DNA of 64,000 nt, from the NCBI GenBank assembly GCA_031082185.1, contig JAVHLI010000005.1:124001-188000 (forward strand), written 5' to 3'. Positions 53,580-62,096 of the stretch are shown here, piece after piece; the stretch's first letter is position 1; each line of letters opens with the position of its first letter. Below the pieces are notes generated by a model. The model saw nothing but the letters and a program-made list of their open reading frames with translations. It had not been told where the DNA came from and searched no databases. Both the position numbers and the translations under genes were made by a program. The DNA comes from a bacterium. Its GTDB lineage: Bacteria > Sysuimicrobiota > Sysuimicrobiia > Sysuimicrobiales > Humicultoraceae.

Positions 53580-54589
53580 CTGCTTCCCTCCTGTTGGGAC
53601 TGGCGTCGTCGTTCCCACACTTCGGTGTTCACCAGATTTGGCGGCCTCCTTCCGGCAAGCGCGGCCAGAAGGTTCTCGGCCGCCATGAGCGCCATCCCGG
53701 TCCGCGTCTTGACGCTGGCGCTGGCGATGTGCGGTGCGACCACCACGTTCTCCGGGGTCAGCAGCGGGTGATCTGCCGGGAGGGGCTCTTCCTCGAACAC
53801 GTCCAGCCCGGCCCCGGCGATGCGGCGACCGGCTAGAGCATCGTAGAGCGCCCCGGAGTCCACAATCGGCCCGCGGGCGGTGTTGATCAAGAACGCGGTG
53901 GGCTTCATGAGCGCGAGCTGCGGAGCGCCGATCAGATGGCGCGTCCGCGGCCCCAGGGGAACGTGGATGCTGACGAAGTCGGAGAGGCGCAGCACCTCCT
54001 CCAGTGAGGCGAACTCCAGGCCCAACTCCTGCTCCGGGCCCTCCTGCCGAGCCACATCATGGTAGAGAACCCGCATGGCGAACCCGCGCGCCCTGCGGGC
54101 CACCGCCGTGCCGATGCGGCCCAACCCTATGAGCCCCAGCGTTGCGCCGCAGACGTCCTGACCCAGCAGGAGCATCGGCCCCCAGCTCTGCCACCGTCCG
54201 GCCCGGGTGTACCTGTCCGCCTCGACCACGCGGCGGGCAACCGCCAACAGCAGCGCCATGGTGAAGTCGGCAACCGTCTCGGTCAGCGCACCCGGCGTGT
54301 TGGTAACGATCACCCCGCGTTCGGTGGCCGCCCCGACGTCAATGTTGTCGAACCCGACCGCGTAGTTGCTCACCACGCGAAGCCTGGGAGCCGCGTCCAG
54401 CAGCCCGGCGTCAATGCGGTCGGTGAGCAGCGAGATCAGGCCGTCGGACGCCGCTGCTTCCCGCACAAGAACCTCGCTGGGAGGAGGTAGCTCATCGGCA
54501 GACCAGACCGCGATCTCGGCCTGCTCGCGCAACATCCCCATGGCCTCCTCAGGCAGGCGGCGGGCAACGTAGACGCGGGGGAGCGGCAC
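53576..54589 (-). CDS. D-2-hydroxyacid dehydrogenase (glyoxylate/hydroxypyruvate reductase type)
   Basis: The 337-residue NAD(P)-dependent enzyme starts with [13 protein letters not shown], as in GyaR-like reductases. NAD fold [19 protein letters not shown], catalytic Arg in NTARGPIVD, Glu in [11 protein letters not shown] and His in [10 protein letters not shown] are intact. GyaR-type glyoxylate reductase is the closest match; hydroxypyruvate or phenylpyruvate are alternatives. The GTG at 54589 is chosen by alignment. Overlap of 4 nt with the binding-protein gene suggests one operon with the ABC genes. Confidence 0.9.
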   Translation of the reverse strand: MPLPRVYVARRLPEEAMGMLREQAEIAVWSADELPPPSEVLVREAAASDGLISLLTDRIDAGLLDAAPRLRVVSNYAVGFDNIDVGAATERGVIVTNTPGALTETVADFTMALLLAVARRVVEADRYTRAGRWQSWGPMLLLGQDVCGATLGLIGLGRIGTAVARRARGFAMRVLYHDVARQEGPEQELGLEFASLEEVLRLSDFVSIHVPLGPRTRHLIGAPQLALMKPTAFLINTARGPIVDSGALYDALAGRRIAGAGLDVFEEEPLPADHPLLTPENVVVAPHIASASVKTRTGMALMAAENLLAALAGRRPPNLVNTEVWERRRQSQQEGSR

Positions 54590-54700
54590 GCCTAACCGTT
54601 CGCGGCCACCGGCAGGCCTCCTGCTCAAGCGCGAGGGCCTACCCACCAAGCCTGGCGCGCACCGTGAGGAATCCGCCCCTGCCGCGGCGAACCATCCGGC

Positions 54701-55138
54701 ATGGCAGGGTGGAGGGCGTGCCTGACGTGGATGCTCGCTGGAGCGGTGCTGCTGGAGATCCCCACGCCCCCACCAGGGCTGGACAGGGCGCTGGCAGACG
54801 ACTACCGGCGGGCACTGGTGACCCAGGGCTTCCAGGTGATCTCTCTGGTGATTACCGACCGCCGGGCTAACGGCGGGATCCGCCGCGCGGAGATAGCATA
54901 CCGCACGCGAACGGCCGGCACGCTCTCCGCACTAAGGCCGGAGGTGGTGCGCGTGATTGCTCCCTCCGCCAATCCCAGGCTGGCGCTCGACCTTGTTGTC
55001 GTCCGGGCAGTCCGGCGCGAAGGCTCGGTAGCGGCGGCGATCACAGTCCAGGTGGCTGTGATAGACCGCTGGCTGAAAGCGCAGATCAGCGACGATGAGT
55101 TCTTCGGGCGGTGGGTCGTGCGCCGGGGTTCACGCTAG
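54701..55138 (+). CDS. Putative secreted protein, unknown function
   Basis: The 145-residue protein has an N-terminal hydrophobic segment (about 5-22, likely signal peptide) and a compact alpha/beta domain. The domain alternates strands and charged helices ([32 protein letters not shown]). No family is recognised. It is convergent with rlmD, overlapping its stop by 4 nt. Codon use is like the neighbours and the frame is clean. Confidence 0.55.
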   Translation: MAGWRACLTWMLAGAVLLEIPTPPPGLDRALADDYRRALVTQGFQVISLVITDRRANGGIRRAEIAYRTRTAGTLSALRPEVVRVIAPSANPRLALDLVVVRAVRREGSVAAAITVQVAVIDRWLKAQISDDEFFGRWVVRRGSR

Positions 55139-56487
55139 GTTTGGCGGTCGAGAACCGCGATGGCTTCCACGTGATGCGTCTGCGGAAACAGATCGAACGG
55201 TTGCACGTCCACCAGCCCGTACCCGAATGGCATAAGTTCTTTGAGGTCCGGCGCGAGTGTCGTGGGGTTGCACGACACGTAGATGATCCGGCGGGCGCCA
55301 CTCCGGCCTATCTTGCGCATGACCTTCCCACCGGCGCCGGCCCGGGGTGGATCCAGCACGAGCACGTCCGGCGTGCCGTGTCCGGCAACCACCGCGGGCA
55401 GCATCAATCTCGCGTCACCGGCCGTGAACTCCACACCGTCCAGGCCGTTGAGCGCGGCGTTCGCGCGGGCCGCATCCACCGAGGCAGCCAGCAGTTCGAT
55501 GCCGACCACCCGGCCACCGGCTCGGGACAGAGGCAGTGCGAAGGTGCCAATCCCGCAGTAGAGGTCCACCACGCGCGCCGAGGCGAACGGCTGCGCGCGC
55601 TCGACCACGTAATCGATCATGCGGGCGGCCTGCGCAGTGTTCGTCTGGAAGAAAGTGTTGAGTCCGATCCGGAAGCGCAGTCCCACCAGCCGTTCTTCAA
55701 GGGTACTGCTGCCGTACAGGGTCTCGACCCCCGAGGGTGGAGCGCCCTCAGAGGTTGCCGTCACGATTCCCCGCACGATCCCCGTAACCCCGGGGACTAT
55801 CCCCACCACCTCCTGTACAAACGCGGCCGAGGCGGCGAACGGACCGGGGGAGGTCAGGAGGCCTACCAGGCGGTCGCCGGTTCCCCTGGCCTCGCGGATC
55901 ACAAGCGAGCGCAGGAACCCGGCGTGGGTCTTCGGATCGTACGGTGCCAGGCCGTGTTGCCGCGCAAACGCCCGCACCGCGGCCACCAGCGCGACCGATT
56001 CAGGGGACTGCAGAAAGCAGGCATCCACAGGCACAATCCTGTTCCACTCGCCACGCCGATGAAGCCCCAGCACCCCATCCGGATGGAACGAGAACTCCAT
56101 CTTGTTGCGGTAGTACCAGGGATCCGGCGCAGGAACGATCGGGTGTACCATCGCCCCGGTGATGCCGCCCAGGTGGGCGAAGCTTTCCCGAACGATCGAC
56201 TCCTTCGCGCTGGCCTGCGCGGCGTACGCTATGTGCTGCCACGCGCATCCGCCACAGGGACCGAAATGGGGACAGCGTGGTTCGGTGCGGTCCGCTGACG
56301 CAACCTCGACCGCCACCGCCTCGGCCTCCGCGTATGTTCTTCGCGCCCGGACGATGCGCGCGCGCACGACATCACCCGGCGCGGCGCCGGCCACGAAGAC
56401 GACAAACCCGTCGATGCGGCCGACCCCCTTCCCGCCATAGGCAAGACGGTCCACCGTCACCCTGACTTCCTCTCCGCGCTTCAGCAT
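55135..56487 (-). CDS. 23S rRNA (uracil-5-)-methyltransferase, RlmD/TrmA family
   Basis: The 450-residue protein has a TRAM domain (about 1-58; VTVDRLAYGGKGVGRIDG) and an Fe-S cysteine cluster (CPHFGPCGGCAWQH). The class I SAM domain follows with DLYCGIGTFALPLSRAG, LDPPRAGAGG and the nucleophile Cys in IIYVSCNPTTLAPDL. It methylates a uracil at C5 in 23S rRNA (RlmD/RlmCD type); the exact site cannot be fixed by sequence. The ATG at 56487 has GGAGG 5 nt upstream. Confidence 0.93.
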   Translation of the reverse strand: MLKRGEEVRVTVDRLAYGGKGVGRIDGFVVFVAGAAPGDVVRARIVRARRTYAEAEAVAVEVASADRTEPRCPHFGPCGGCAWQHIAYAAQASAKESIVRESFAHLGGITGAMVHPIVPAPDPWYYRNKMEFSFHPDGVLGLHRRGEWNRIVPVDACFLQSPESVALVAAVRAFARQHGLAPYDPKTHAGFLRSLVIREARGTGDRLVGLLTSPGPFAASAAFVQEVVGIVPGVTGIVRGIVTATSEGAPPSGVETLYGSSTLEERLVGLRFRIGLNTFFQTNTAQAARMIDYVVERAQPFASARVVDLYCGIGTFALPLSRAGGRVVGIELLAASVDAARANAALNGLDGVEFTAGDARLMLPAVVAGHGTPDVLVLDPPRAGAGGKVMRKIGRSGARRIIYVSCNPTTLAPDLKELMPFGYGLVDVQPFDLFPQTHHVEAIAVLDRQT

Positions 56488-56587
56488 CCCAACCTCCGGC
56501 CGCAATCGTACCACTCCCGTAGCGCGGTGCCCACCTGCAGCAGATCCCCAGCAGGCACATCCGGTCCTGCCGGCGAAAGAAACCTGC

Positions 56588-57121
56588 GTGGATCTCTACC
56601 GCTGCGTGGTCACCAAGCGCGACCTGCGGACGTACACCAACCAGGCCATTGAGCCGGGATTGCTGCGGCGGATACTCAATGCCGGCCGCCGCAGCGGCAG
56701 CGCCCGCAACCGGCAGCCCTGGCAGTTTGTGGCAGTCACCGATAGCGAGGTGTTGCAGCGCCTTGCGCGGTGCGGCCGCTTTGCCGGACACCTGGCTTCC
56801 GCCCCGGCCGCGGTGGTTATTCTCGTCGAGGAGCACGGCCAGATCTTCGACGCCGGACGCTGTGCGCAGTCGATGATGCTGGCAGCCTGGAGCATGGGGA
56901 TCGCCTCTTGTCCGGTTACGCTGCACCACGACGCAGAGACTCGTGCGGCGCTGGGACTACCCGAAGGACCGGTGGTGGCCACGGCGATCGCACTGGGCTA
57001 TCCTGACCCGCGCGGGCGGGGACGCCTGGAGCGTCTCGCATTGCGCGTGGTCGCCGGACGGGGCCGCAGGCCGCTGGCGGATCTGGTGCATTGGAATCGT
57101 TATGGCCGGCGTCTGCTATAA
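56588..57121 (+). CDS. Nitroreductase family protein
   Basis: The 177-residue FMN-dependent oxidoreductase has the short nitroreductase fold. RDLRTYTNQAIEPGLLRRIL and SARNRQPWQFVAVTD form the FMN phosphate and ring contacts. The later GRCAQSMMLAAWSMGIASCPV helix and GYPDPRG are typical. The start is a GTG, and the stop overlaps the -10 of the next gene. The physiological substrate is unknown. Confidence 0.9.
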   Translation: MDLYRCVVTKRDLRTYTNQAIEPGLLRRILNAGRRSGSARNRQPWQFVAVTDSEVLQRLARCGRFAGHLASAPAAVVILVEEHGQIFDAGRCAQSMMLAAWSMGIASCPVTLHHDAETRAALGLPEGPVVATAIALGYPDPRGRGRLERLALRVVAGRGRRPLADLVHWNRYGRRLL

Positions 57122-57122
57122 T
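57117..57122 (+). promoter_or_regulatory. -10 element directly before the LolA-like gene
   Basis: A perfect TATAAT overlaps the nitroreductase stop codon and lies 9 nt before the next ATG, the same spacing as at prfB. No good -35 is visible at 16-18 nt. The start of transcription would be 2-4 nt before the ATG, and no Shine-Dalgarno exists there. Confidence 0.45.
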
Positions 57123-57131
57123 GCTTCCGGC

Positions 57132-57932
57132 ATGAGCCGCAGCCCCCTCCGTCCGTCTCTCGTCGCGCTCGCGCTCCTGGTGCTGGCCCTTCCTGCCATC
57201 GCGCAAGGCCTCTCGATTGACGCGCTTGTCTCGCGAATCCTTACCGACCCCAACCCCCAGCCCTACACGATGACCGCGGACTTCACAGCCCGCATGGTCT
57301 TCAACATGACCACGGGGCGGATAGAAGTCTACGCCGCCGGCACCATTCTCGAATCCCGCTCCGCAGCAGGCGAGCCGCGCCGGCGCAAGGCGACGCTCAC
57401 CAAGCTCGATGTCCCGTTGCTGCTCCGGCCGTTCTCGAGTTCGATCCGGCGCACGGTCTCCGATCTGGTCGAGGCCGAGCCCAGGCCCGGCGAGTTTCTG
57501 CCGACCCAGGACATGTTCATCGTGGAGGAGCGTGCCGGTGGACGCATTCTGGTGGGCGGCGTCCGCCAGGACATCGTCACCGACACCATGACCCGGTACG
57601 GTCAGACCGCCAACCTGAGGGATCCCGCATCAAGGAGAGCGATCGCCCGGTGGCTGTGGTCACCGACACAGCGGGCCTCGATCGTTCGCGGAGGACCCGG
57701 TCCGTATATGCTCTCAGCCCTGGTGGATGAAGGCGGCATCCTGCACCAGCTCTCGCTGTTCTACGAATGGGGCGAGCTATCGAACCGGTTCGCGTTTGCA
57801 GGCGTCGGAGGCCGGCAGTTCTGGCGCGAGGTCATCACGGACACGTCTTCGGAGTTCATGGGGTTAGGCCGCGTGGACGCCACGATCTCGCTGCAGATCT
57901 CAAACCACTGCCTGAACTGCCCGCCGCGGTAG
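57132..57932 (+). CDS. Secreted protein resembling outer-membrane lipoprotein sorting (LolA-like) proteins
   Basis: The 266-residue protein has a clear signal peptide (about 1-25, ending AIAQG). The beta-rich domain begins YTMTADFTARMVFNMTTGR and includes VYAAGTILES and later ALVDEGGILHQLSLFYEWG. The strand pattern and length recall LolA/LppX-type lipid carriers, but identity is too low for a firm call. A cysteine pair near the C-terminus (NHCLNCPPR) is notable. The ATG at 57132 lacks a Shine-Dalgarno and is probably leaderless; an in-frame ATG at 57102 is less likely. Thioredoxin-fold genes follow closely. Confidence 0.6.
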   Translation: MSRSPLRPSLVALALLVLALPAIAQGLSIDALVSRILTDPNPQPYTMTADFTARMVFNMTTGRIEVYAAGTILESRSAAGEPRRRKATLTKLDVPLLLRPFSSSIRRTVSDLVEAEPRPGEFLPTQDMFIVEERAGGRILVGGVRQDIVTDTMTRYGQTANLRDPASRRAIARWLWSPTQRASIVRGGPGPYMLSALVDEGGILHQLSLFYEWGELSNRFAFAGVGGRQFWREVITDTSSEFMGLGRVDATISLQISNHCLNCPPR

Positions 57933-57940
57933 ACGCCGCC

Positions 57941-58270
57941 GTGCGGATAGAGTTCTTCTACTGGGAGGACTGCCCTTCGCACACGGAGGCCCTGGAACGA
58001 ATCCGGCAGGTCATGCGCGAAGAGGGACTGGCCGACCAGGTGGAGGTGGTCCGCATCGCCACGGCGGAAGACGCGGACCGCCACCGTTTTCCCGGATCGC
58101 CCACGATCCGCATCAACGGCGAGGACCTGCAGCCCGAAGGTGCCCAGGGACAGGCGATGCTGACCTGCCGCACCTACCACACGGAGGCCGGCCGGCTCTC
58201 GCCTCTGCCAACGGCCACAATGATCCGGAGGGCGCTTCAAGCAGCCCGCCGGGCAGACGGAGGAGGATGA
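57941..58270 (+). CDS. Small thioredoxin-fold protein with CPSH motif
   Basis: The 109-residue cytosolic protein begins RIEFFYWEDCPSHTEALERI, which is a beta strand followed by a CxxH-type active-site helix. The cis-Pro segment GSPTIRING follows, as in thioredoxin-like proteins. The second active-site cysteine is replaced (C-P-S-H), so a monothiol role or a metal-handling role is likely. Another cysteine is in MLTCRTYH. It starts with GTG 8 nt after the LolA-like gene and overlaps the ATG region of the next gene. Confidence 0.75.
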   Translation: MRIEFFYWEDCPSHTEALERIRQVMREEGLADQVEVVRIATAEDADRHRFPGSPTIRINGEDLQPEGAQGQAMLTCRTYHTEAGRLSPLPTATMIRRALQAARRADGGG

Positions 58271-58272
58271 TC

Positions 58273-58809
58273 ATGCCCCTGGCCATAGGTGACCGGATAG
58301 TGCCTTTCTCTCTCCCCGCGACCGACGGTTCCACTGTCTCGGCAGATCAGTTCGCGGATCAAGCGGTGCTGGGCGTCGTGTTCTGGTGCAACCATTGCCC
58401 CTACGTCAAGGCATGGGAAGACCGGCTGATAGCCATTCAGCGCGAGTACGCCGAACGAGGCGTCCAGATGGTCATGATCAGCAGCAACGACCCGGTGGCC
58501 TATCCCGACGACTCGTTCGAGGCGATGCGGTCGCACGCACGAGAGAAGGCGTACCCGTTCCCCTACCTGTTCGACGGGTCGCAGCAGGTCGCCAGGAGCT
58601 ACGGCGCAACGCGCACGCCCGAGGTCTTCCTGTTCGACCGCGAGCGGGTGCTGCGCTACCACGGTGCGCCCGACGACAACTTCGAGCGTCCCGAGTTGGT
58701 AACCAGCCACTACCTCCGAGACGCGCTGGATGCGCTCCTGGCGGGAGGAACCCCGGCAGAGGCGACCACACCACCCAGGGGCTGCACGATCAAGTGGAAA
58801 GCCGTCTGA
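58273..58809 (+). CDS. Thioredoxin-like / AhpC-TSA family protein
   Basis: The 178-residue redoxin has the N-terminal IGDRIVPFSLPATDGSTVS block and active site FWCNHCPYVKAWEDRL (C-N-H-C). The cis-Pro ATRTPEVFLFD segment is intact. No signal peptide is seen, so it should act in the cytosol. GGAGG lies 6 nt before the ATG at 58273, which is better placed than the ATG two codons earlier. Close packing with the CPSH protein suggests a joint redox function. Confidence 0.9.
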   Translation: MPLAIGDRIVPFSLPATDGSTVSADQFADQAVLGVVFWCNHCPYVKAWEDRLIAIQREYAERGVQMVMISSNDPVAYPDDSFEAMRSHAREKAYPFPYLFDGSQQVARSYGATRTPEVFLFDRERVLRYHGAPDDNFERPELVTSHYLRDALDALLAGGTPAEATTPPRGCTIKWKAV

Positions 58810-58839
58810 GCGAGACCTGGTAGCTGCGCCATCGGCCGG

Positions 58840-59841
58840 CTACCCGGCCAAGTCCAACACCGCCGCCGCGCGCAGCTCTCGCCGCTTCAGGCGCAGCAGC
58901 ACCTCGTTGGCAGCCTCCAGGGGATGTGACTCCGCATCCACCCGCACGGGGATCTCCGCGGCAAGCCGCAGGAAGGCATGTGCGTCCGCACGGGTCAGAT
59001 GGCTGACCGTGCGCAGGACGCGCTCCCCGTAAAGCATCGAGTAGGGCATCGCAGGGATGCGGTCCAGCGTCACGGCGTTGATCGCCACCGTGCCGCCCGG
59101 CCGCACCGCCCGCAGCGCGGCTACAACCACCTCACCTGAAGGTGCGAAGACAATCGCCCGATCGCAGGGCACCGGAGGCGCGGCGCCGGGCTCGACCGCC
59201 CAGCGCGCACCCAGTTCCTCGGCCAGGGTGCGGTGTTCCGCCCCGCGCGTCACGACCCCTACCGTGCATCCCCAGTGCCGGGCGACCTGGATCGCCAGGT
59301 GCGCCGAGGCGCCGAACCCGAAGAGCGCCAGATGCTCTCCGGGCTTCAGCCCCACGACATGCAGCGCCCGGTAGCCGATCACGCCGGCGCACAGGAGCGG
59401 CGCTGCTGCGACATCGTCGAAAGTCGGCGGAACGGGAACCACGAACGCTGCGCAGGCCAGGGTGTATCCGGCGAAGCCACCGTCAACGTCGTAGCCGGTG
59501 AACCGGGCCTGCGGGCAGAGGTTCTCCTCGCCGCTAGCGCAGAACGCGCACGCCCCACAGGCATGCGCCAGCCAGGTCACGCCCACACGTTGCCCTTCCA
59601 AACCAGGGGTGACATCCGGACCGAGCCGGTCAACCGTGCCGACGATCTGGTGCCCCACAACCACGGGTGACCGGTGGGGAGGCAGGTCGCCCTCGACGAT
59701 GTGCAGGTCGGTATGGCAGACCCCGCAGGTGTGCACGCGGATGCCCACCTGACCAGGGCCGGGGAGCGGTGCTTCCCACTCTTCAAGCACGAGCGGTGCG
59801 GTCTCGACTGGGGCAGGGGAGTAGAGGCGGGCAGCGCGCAT
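58840..59841 (-). CDS. Zinc-dependent alcohol dehydrogenase
   Basis: The 333-residue MDR-family enzyme has the catalytic zinc site starting CGVCHTDLH and GHQIVGTV. The structural zinc lobe is CGACAFCASGEENLC, with all four cysteines present. The dinucleotide region (ALFGFGASAHLAIQVARHWG) is of the AdhA/AdhP type. Substrate is unknown; primary alcohols or aldehydes are likely. It is 10 nt from the B3/4-domain gene. Confidence 0.92.
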   Translation of the reverse strand: MRAARLYSPAPVETAPLVLEEWEAPLPGPGQVGIRVHTCGVCHTDLHIVEGDLPPHRSPVVVGHQIVGTVDRLGPDVTPGLEGQRVGVTWLAHACGACAFCASGEENLCPQARFTGYDVDGGFAGYTLACAAFVVPVPPTFDDVAAAPLLCAGVIGYRALHVVGLKPGEHLALFGFGASAHLAIQVARHWGCTVGVVTRGAEHRTLAEELGARWAVEPGAAPPVPCDRAIVFAPSGEVVVAALRAVRPGGTVAINAVTLDRIPAMPYSMLYGERVLRTVSHLTRADAHAFLRLAAEIPVRVDAESHPLEAANEVLLRLKRRELRAAAVLDLAG

Positions 59842-59850
59842 GACCGCCCC

Positions 59851-60510
59851 CTAACGAAGCCCAGATTGCTCTATCGTACCGCCGGCGAACTCCCTGATCC
59901 GCGAGGCGGCCAGAGAGGCGTGCGCTTCGAGCCGCGCAGGATCGTAGCTGGTCGGTGCGTAGATTATCATCAGGCAGCGCCTGGTCGCCGGCGTTATCAT
60001 CGTCCGCTGCGAGTCGCTGGTCGGGCTGCCGCACGGACCGTCGTCATCGGCAACGGTGAGACGGCCCTCGACGCTGTAGGGCCCCTTGCCGATCGCGTCG
60101 TATCCCTCACCCGGCCCTCCGCGGCGTATGACAAGGACCCCTCGGACGCAATCGAGATCGTGCAGCCCGATTGGCAGCAGGAACTCGAGAGAGCAGAGGT
60201 TGTTGATGTCCACGAGCGTGTTGATCCTGGGCAGCCCGTTGCCCCGCAGGACACGCCGCAGCAGCGCTTCGGAGGAGGGCCGCAGCTTTGTTGGATCCAC
60301 GCCTATCCGTCGGTACAGCTCCCTGGCAGGCTGGAGACCCTCGATCTGCGCAGGCTCGCGCCCGGCGTACGAGGCACGAAGACGCGCGCCGACCGCCTCG
60401 ATCTCCTCCCAGAGTCCTGGATCATGGTCCGCCACCGTTACCCCGGCTGCCTCGACGACGGCGACCCGCACATGGGCCGCGACTGACGGTTCCACCTGCA
60501 CCTCGGTCAT
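59851..60510 (-). CDS. B3/B4 domain protein (PheRS-beta-like domain)
   Basis: The 219-residue protein is a stand-alone B3/B4 domain, as found in the phenylalanyl-tRNA synthetase beta subunit. Signature blocks are LRPSSEALLRRVLRG, INTLVDINNLCSLEFLLPIG, YDAIGKGPYSVEGRL and the GPCGSPTSDSQRT motif. Stand-alone members are thought to bind or edit aminoacyl-tRNA or free amino acids, without firm proof. The ATG at 60510 overlaps the radical SAM stop (ATGA) and has AGGAGGGG upstream. Confidence 0.88.
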   Translation of the reverse strand: MTEVQVEPSVAAHVRVAVVEAAGVTVADHDPGLWEEIEAVGARLRASYAGREPAQIEGLQPARELYRRIGVDPTKLRPSSEALLRRVLRGNGLPRINTLVDINNLCSLEFLLPIGLHDLDCVRGVLVIRRGGPGEGYDAIGKGPYSVEGRLTVADDDGPCGSPTSDSQRTMITPATRRCLMIIYAPTSYDPARLEAHASLAASRIREFAGGTIEQSGLR

Positions 60511-61499
60511 ATCCATCCCCTCCTGCTTCGCTGGTCAAACCTCCAGAGTCCGGCGCCACGCGCCGCCGCAACCGCGTCACGGTATTCATCACGGGTTGTC
60601 CGACGGTTCAGCTCAGGGAAGCGGCCTGCTCCCACCTTGCCCCCCGGCGCGTACTGGTCCATCAGGTTGACATAGGTGTCCGCGGAGATCGACTCAGCCA
60701 GCCAGCGCATGACCTCAGCCGTCCCTGCCAGACCATCGGGCATCACCAGGTGCCGGACGAGCAATCCCCGCAGCGCCAGCCCGTGCTCGTCGAAGACCAG
60801 GTCGCCGCTCTGGCGGTGCATCTCGTCGATGGACGCCCGCGCCGCCTCAGGATAGTCCCGCGTCAGCAGGTAGCGGCGGGCGACCTCGCGGTCCCAGCAC
60901 TTGAAATCGGGCATGTAGATGTCCACGATGCCATCGAGCAGGCGCAGGCAGTCCATCGCGTCGTATGCGCTTGTGTTGTACACCAGGGGTAGGTTCAATC
61001 CTGCCTCGACAGCCACGGGCAGCGACTCCAGGATCTGCGGCACGACGTGCTCTGGCGTGACCAGGTTGATGTTGTGGCAGCCCGCATCCTGAAGATGAAG
61101 CATCATGGCTGCCAGCGCCTGAGGCGGTACCGGCCGGCCTTCGCCGAGGTGGCTGATCGCGTAGTTCTGGCAGAAGACGCACTTCAGGTTGCACATCGAG
61201 AAGAAGATCGTGCCGCTTCCCTGCCGGCCCCTCAGACAGTCCTCCTCTCCTAGGTGAGGGGAGAACGAGTTGACAATGGCGAATCGGCCGGTCTTGCAGA
61301 CCGCCCAACGATCTTCCAGTCGGTCCACCCCACACTCGCGCGGGCAGGCGCGGCATTCCCGAAGAAGTTCAAGCGCTTCATCCGCGCGGCGACGCAGCTC
61401 GCCGACACTGAAACGGCGATAGGCAGGTGAGAACCCCAGAGACGATACCTGGAAGCGATCGGGGGCTGTTGCCAAGGGCATCCTCTCTGAAGCCATCAT
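60507..61499 (-). CDS. Radical SAM protein, COG1313 (PflA/PflX-like)
   Basis: The 330-residue protein has an N-terminal cysteine cluster (CRACPRECGVDR and a further C in AVCKTG). The radical SAM motif is CNLKCVFC, in FFSMCNLKCVFCQNYAIS, and GSGTIFFS precedes it. This is the COG1313 family, annotated as pyruvate formate-lyase activating enzyme-like; no glycyl-radical partner gene is near, so the real substrate is unknown. The ATG at 61499 is one of several candidate starts. It is coupled to the B3/4 gene. Confidence 0.9.
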   Translation of the reverse strand: MMASERMPLATAPDRFQVSSLGFSPAYRRFSVGELRRRADEALELLRECRACPRECGVDRLEDRWAVCKTGRFAIVNSFSPHLGEEDCLRGRQGSGTIFFSMCNLKCVFCQNYAISHLGEGRPVPPQALAAMMLHLQDAGCHNINLVTPEHVVPQILESLPVAVEAGLNLPLVYNTSAYDAMDCLRLLDGIVDIYMPDFKCWDREVARRYLLTRDYPEAARASIDEMHRQSGDLVFDEHGLALRGLLVRHLVMPDGLAGTAEVMRWLAESISADTYVNLMDQYAPGGKVGAGRFPELNRRTTRDEYRDAVAAARGAGLWRFDQRSRRGWI

Positions 61500-61585
61500 G
61501 CACCGGCGGCGGGATCGCGGCAAGTCAGCCCTTTCCGAATCCCCCCAGGCAGGCGTCCGGGCGCCGCGCGGCGTAGAAGCCCACC

Positions 61586-62092
61586 ATGGGCCCGGTGCGG
61601 TTGGTGGTTCTGCTCGCGGTGCTCCTCACGCCACAGGCGCCCGCAGGCCACCTGGCCAGCAGTGGCGTGGCCATCGCAGACGGCGGTTTCGTCACCGTCA
61701 CCGCGCTGTGGGTAACCCCACGCCTGGTGGACCACGCGTACTACCGTACGCTTGTCCCAGAAGATCACCAGGCCTGGCATCGCGCGGCCGCCCGGGTGTT
61801 CACGCTGATCCGGCTGGAGGTGGACAACACCTCTGGCCTGGCCCTGGAAGGCTATCTCTCGCTGAACCTCCGCCTTAGCGCCGACGGCATCCTCCACCCA
61901 GTGATTACGGATGCAGCCGCGCTGGCAGGGCTCTACCCGTTCCCCCGCATCGTCCCAGGTACGCGCGAGGTGCGCCTGATCGTACGCCCGCTTTGGACTT
62001 TCGCGCGCGGGGTCGGACAGGTGGGAACGCTCCCTGAGTTCGTCCTGCGCTTTGATCAGGCGGCCCTGGCCTATCCGCCAGGAGCACCATAG
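61586..62092 (+). CDS. Putative secreted protein, unknown function
   Basis: The 168-residue protein has a signal peptide (about 1-21) and a beta-rich domain. That domain contains LIRLEVDNTSGLALEGYLSLNLRLSADG, which resembles the DUF4352 or immunoglobulin-like pattern of a ligand of NTSG loops (weak). No family is assigned. It is convergent with the EamA gene, 4 nt away. GC content and codon use match the neighbours. Confidence 0.5.
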   Translation: MGPVRLVVLLAVLLTPQAPAGHLASSGVAIADGGFVTVTALWVTPRLVDHAYYRTLVPEDHQAWHRAAARVFTLIRLEVDNTSGLALEGYLSLNLRLSADGILHPVITDAAALAGLYPFPRIVPGTREVRLIVRPLWTFARGVGQVGTLPEFVLRFDQAALAYPPGAP

Positions 62093-62096
62093 GCCC

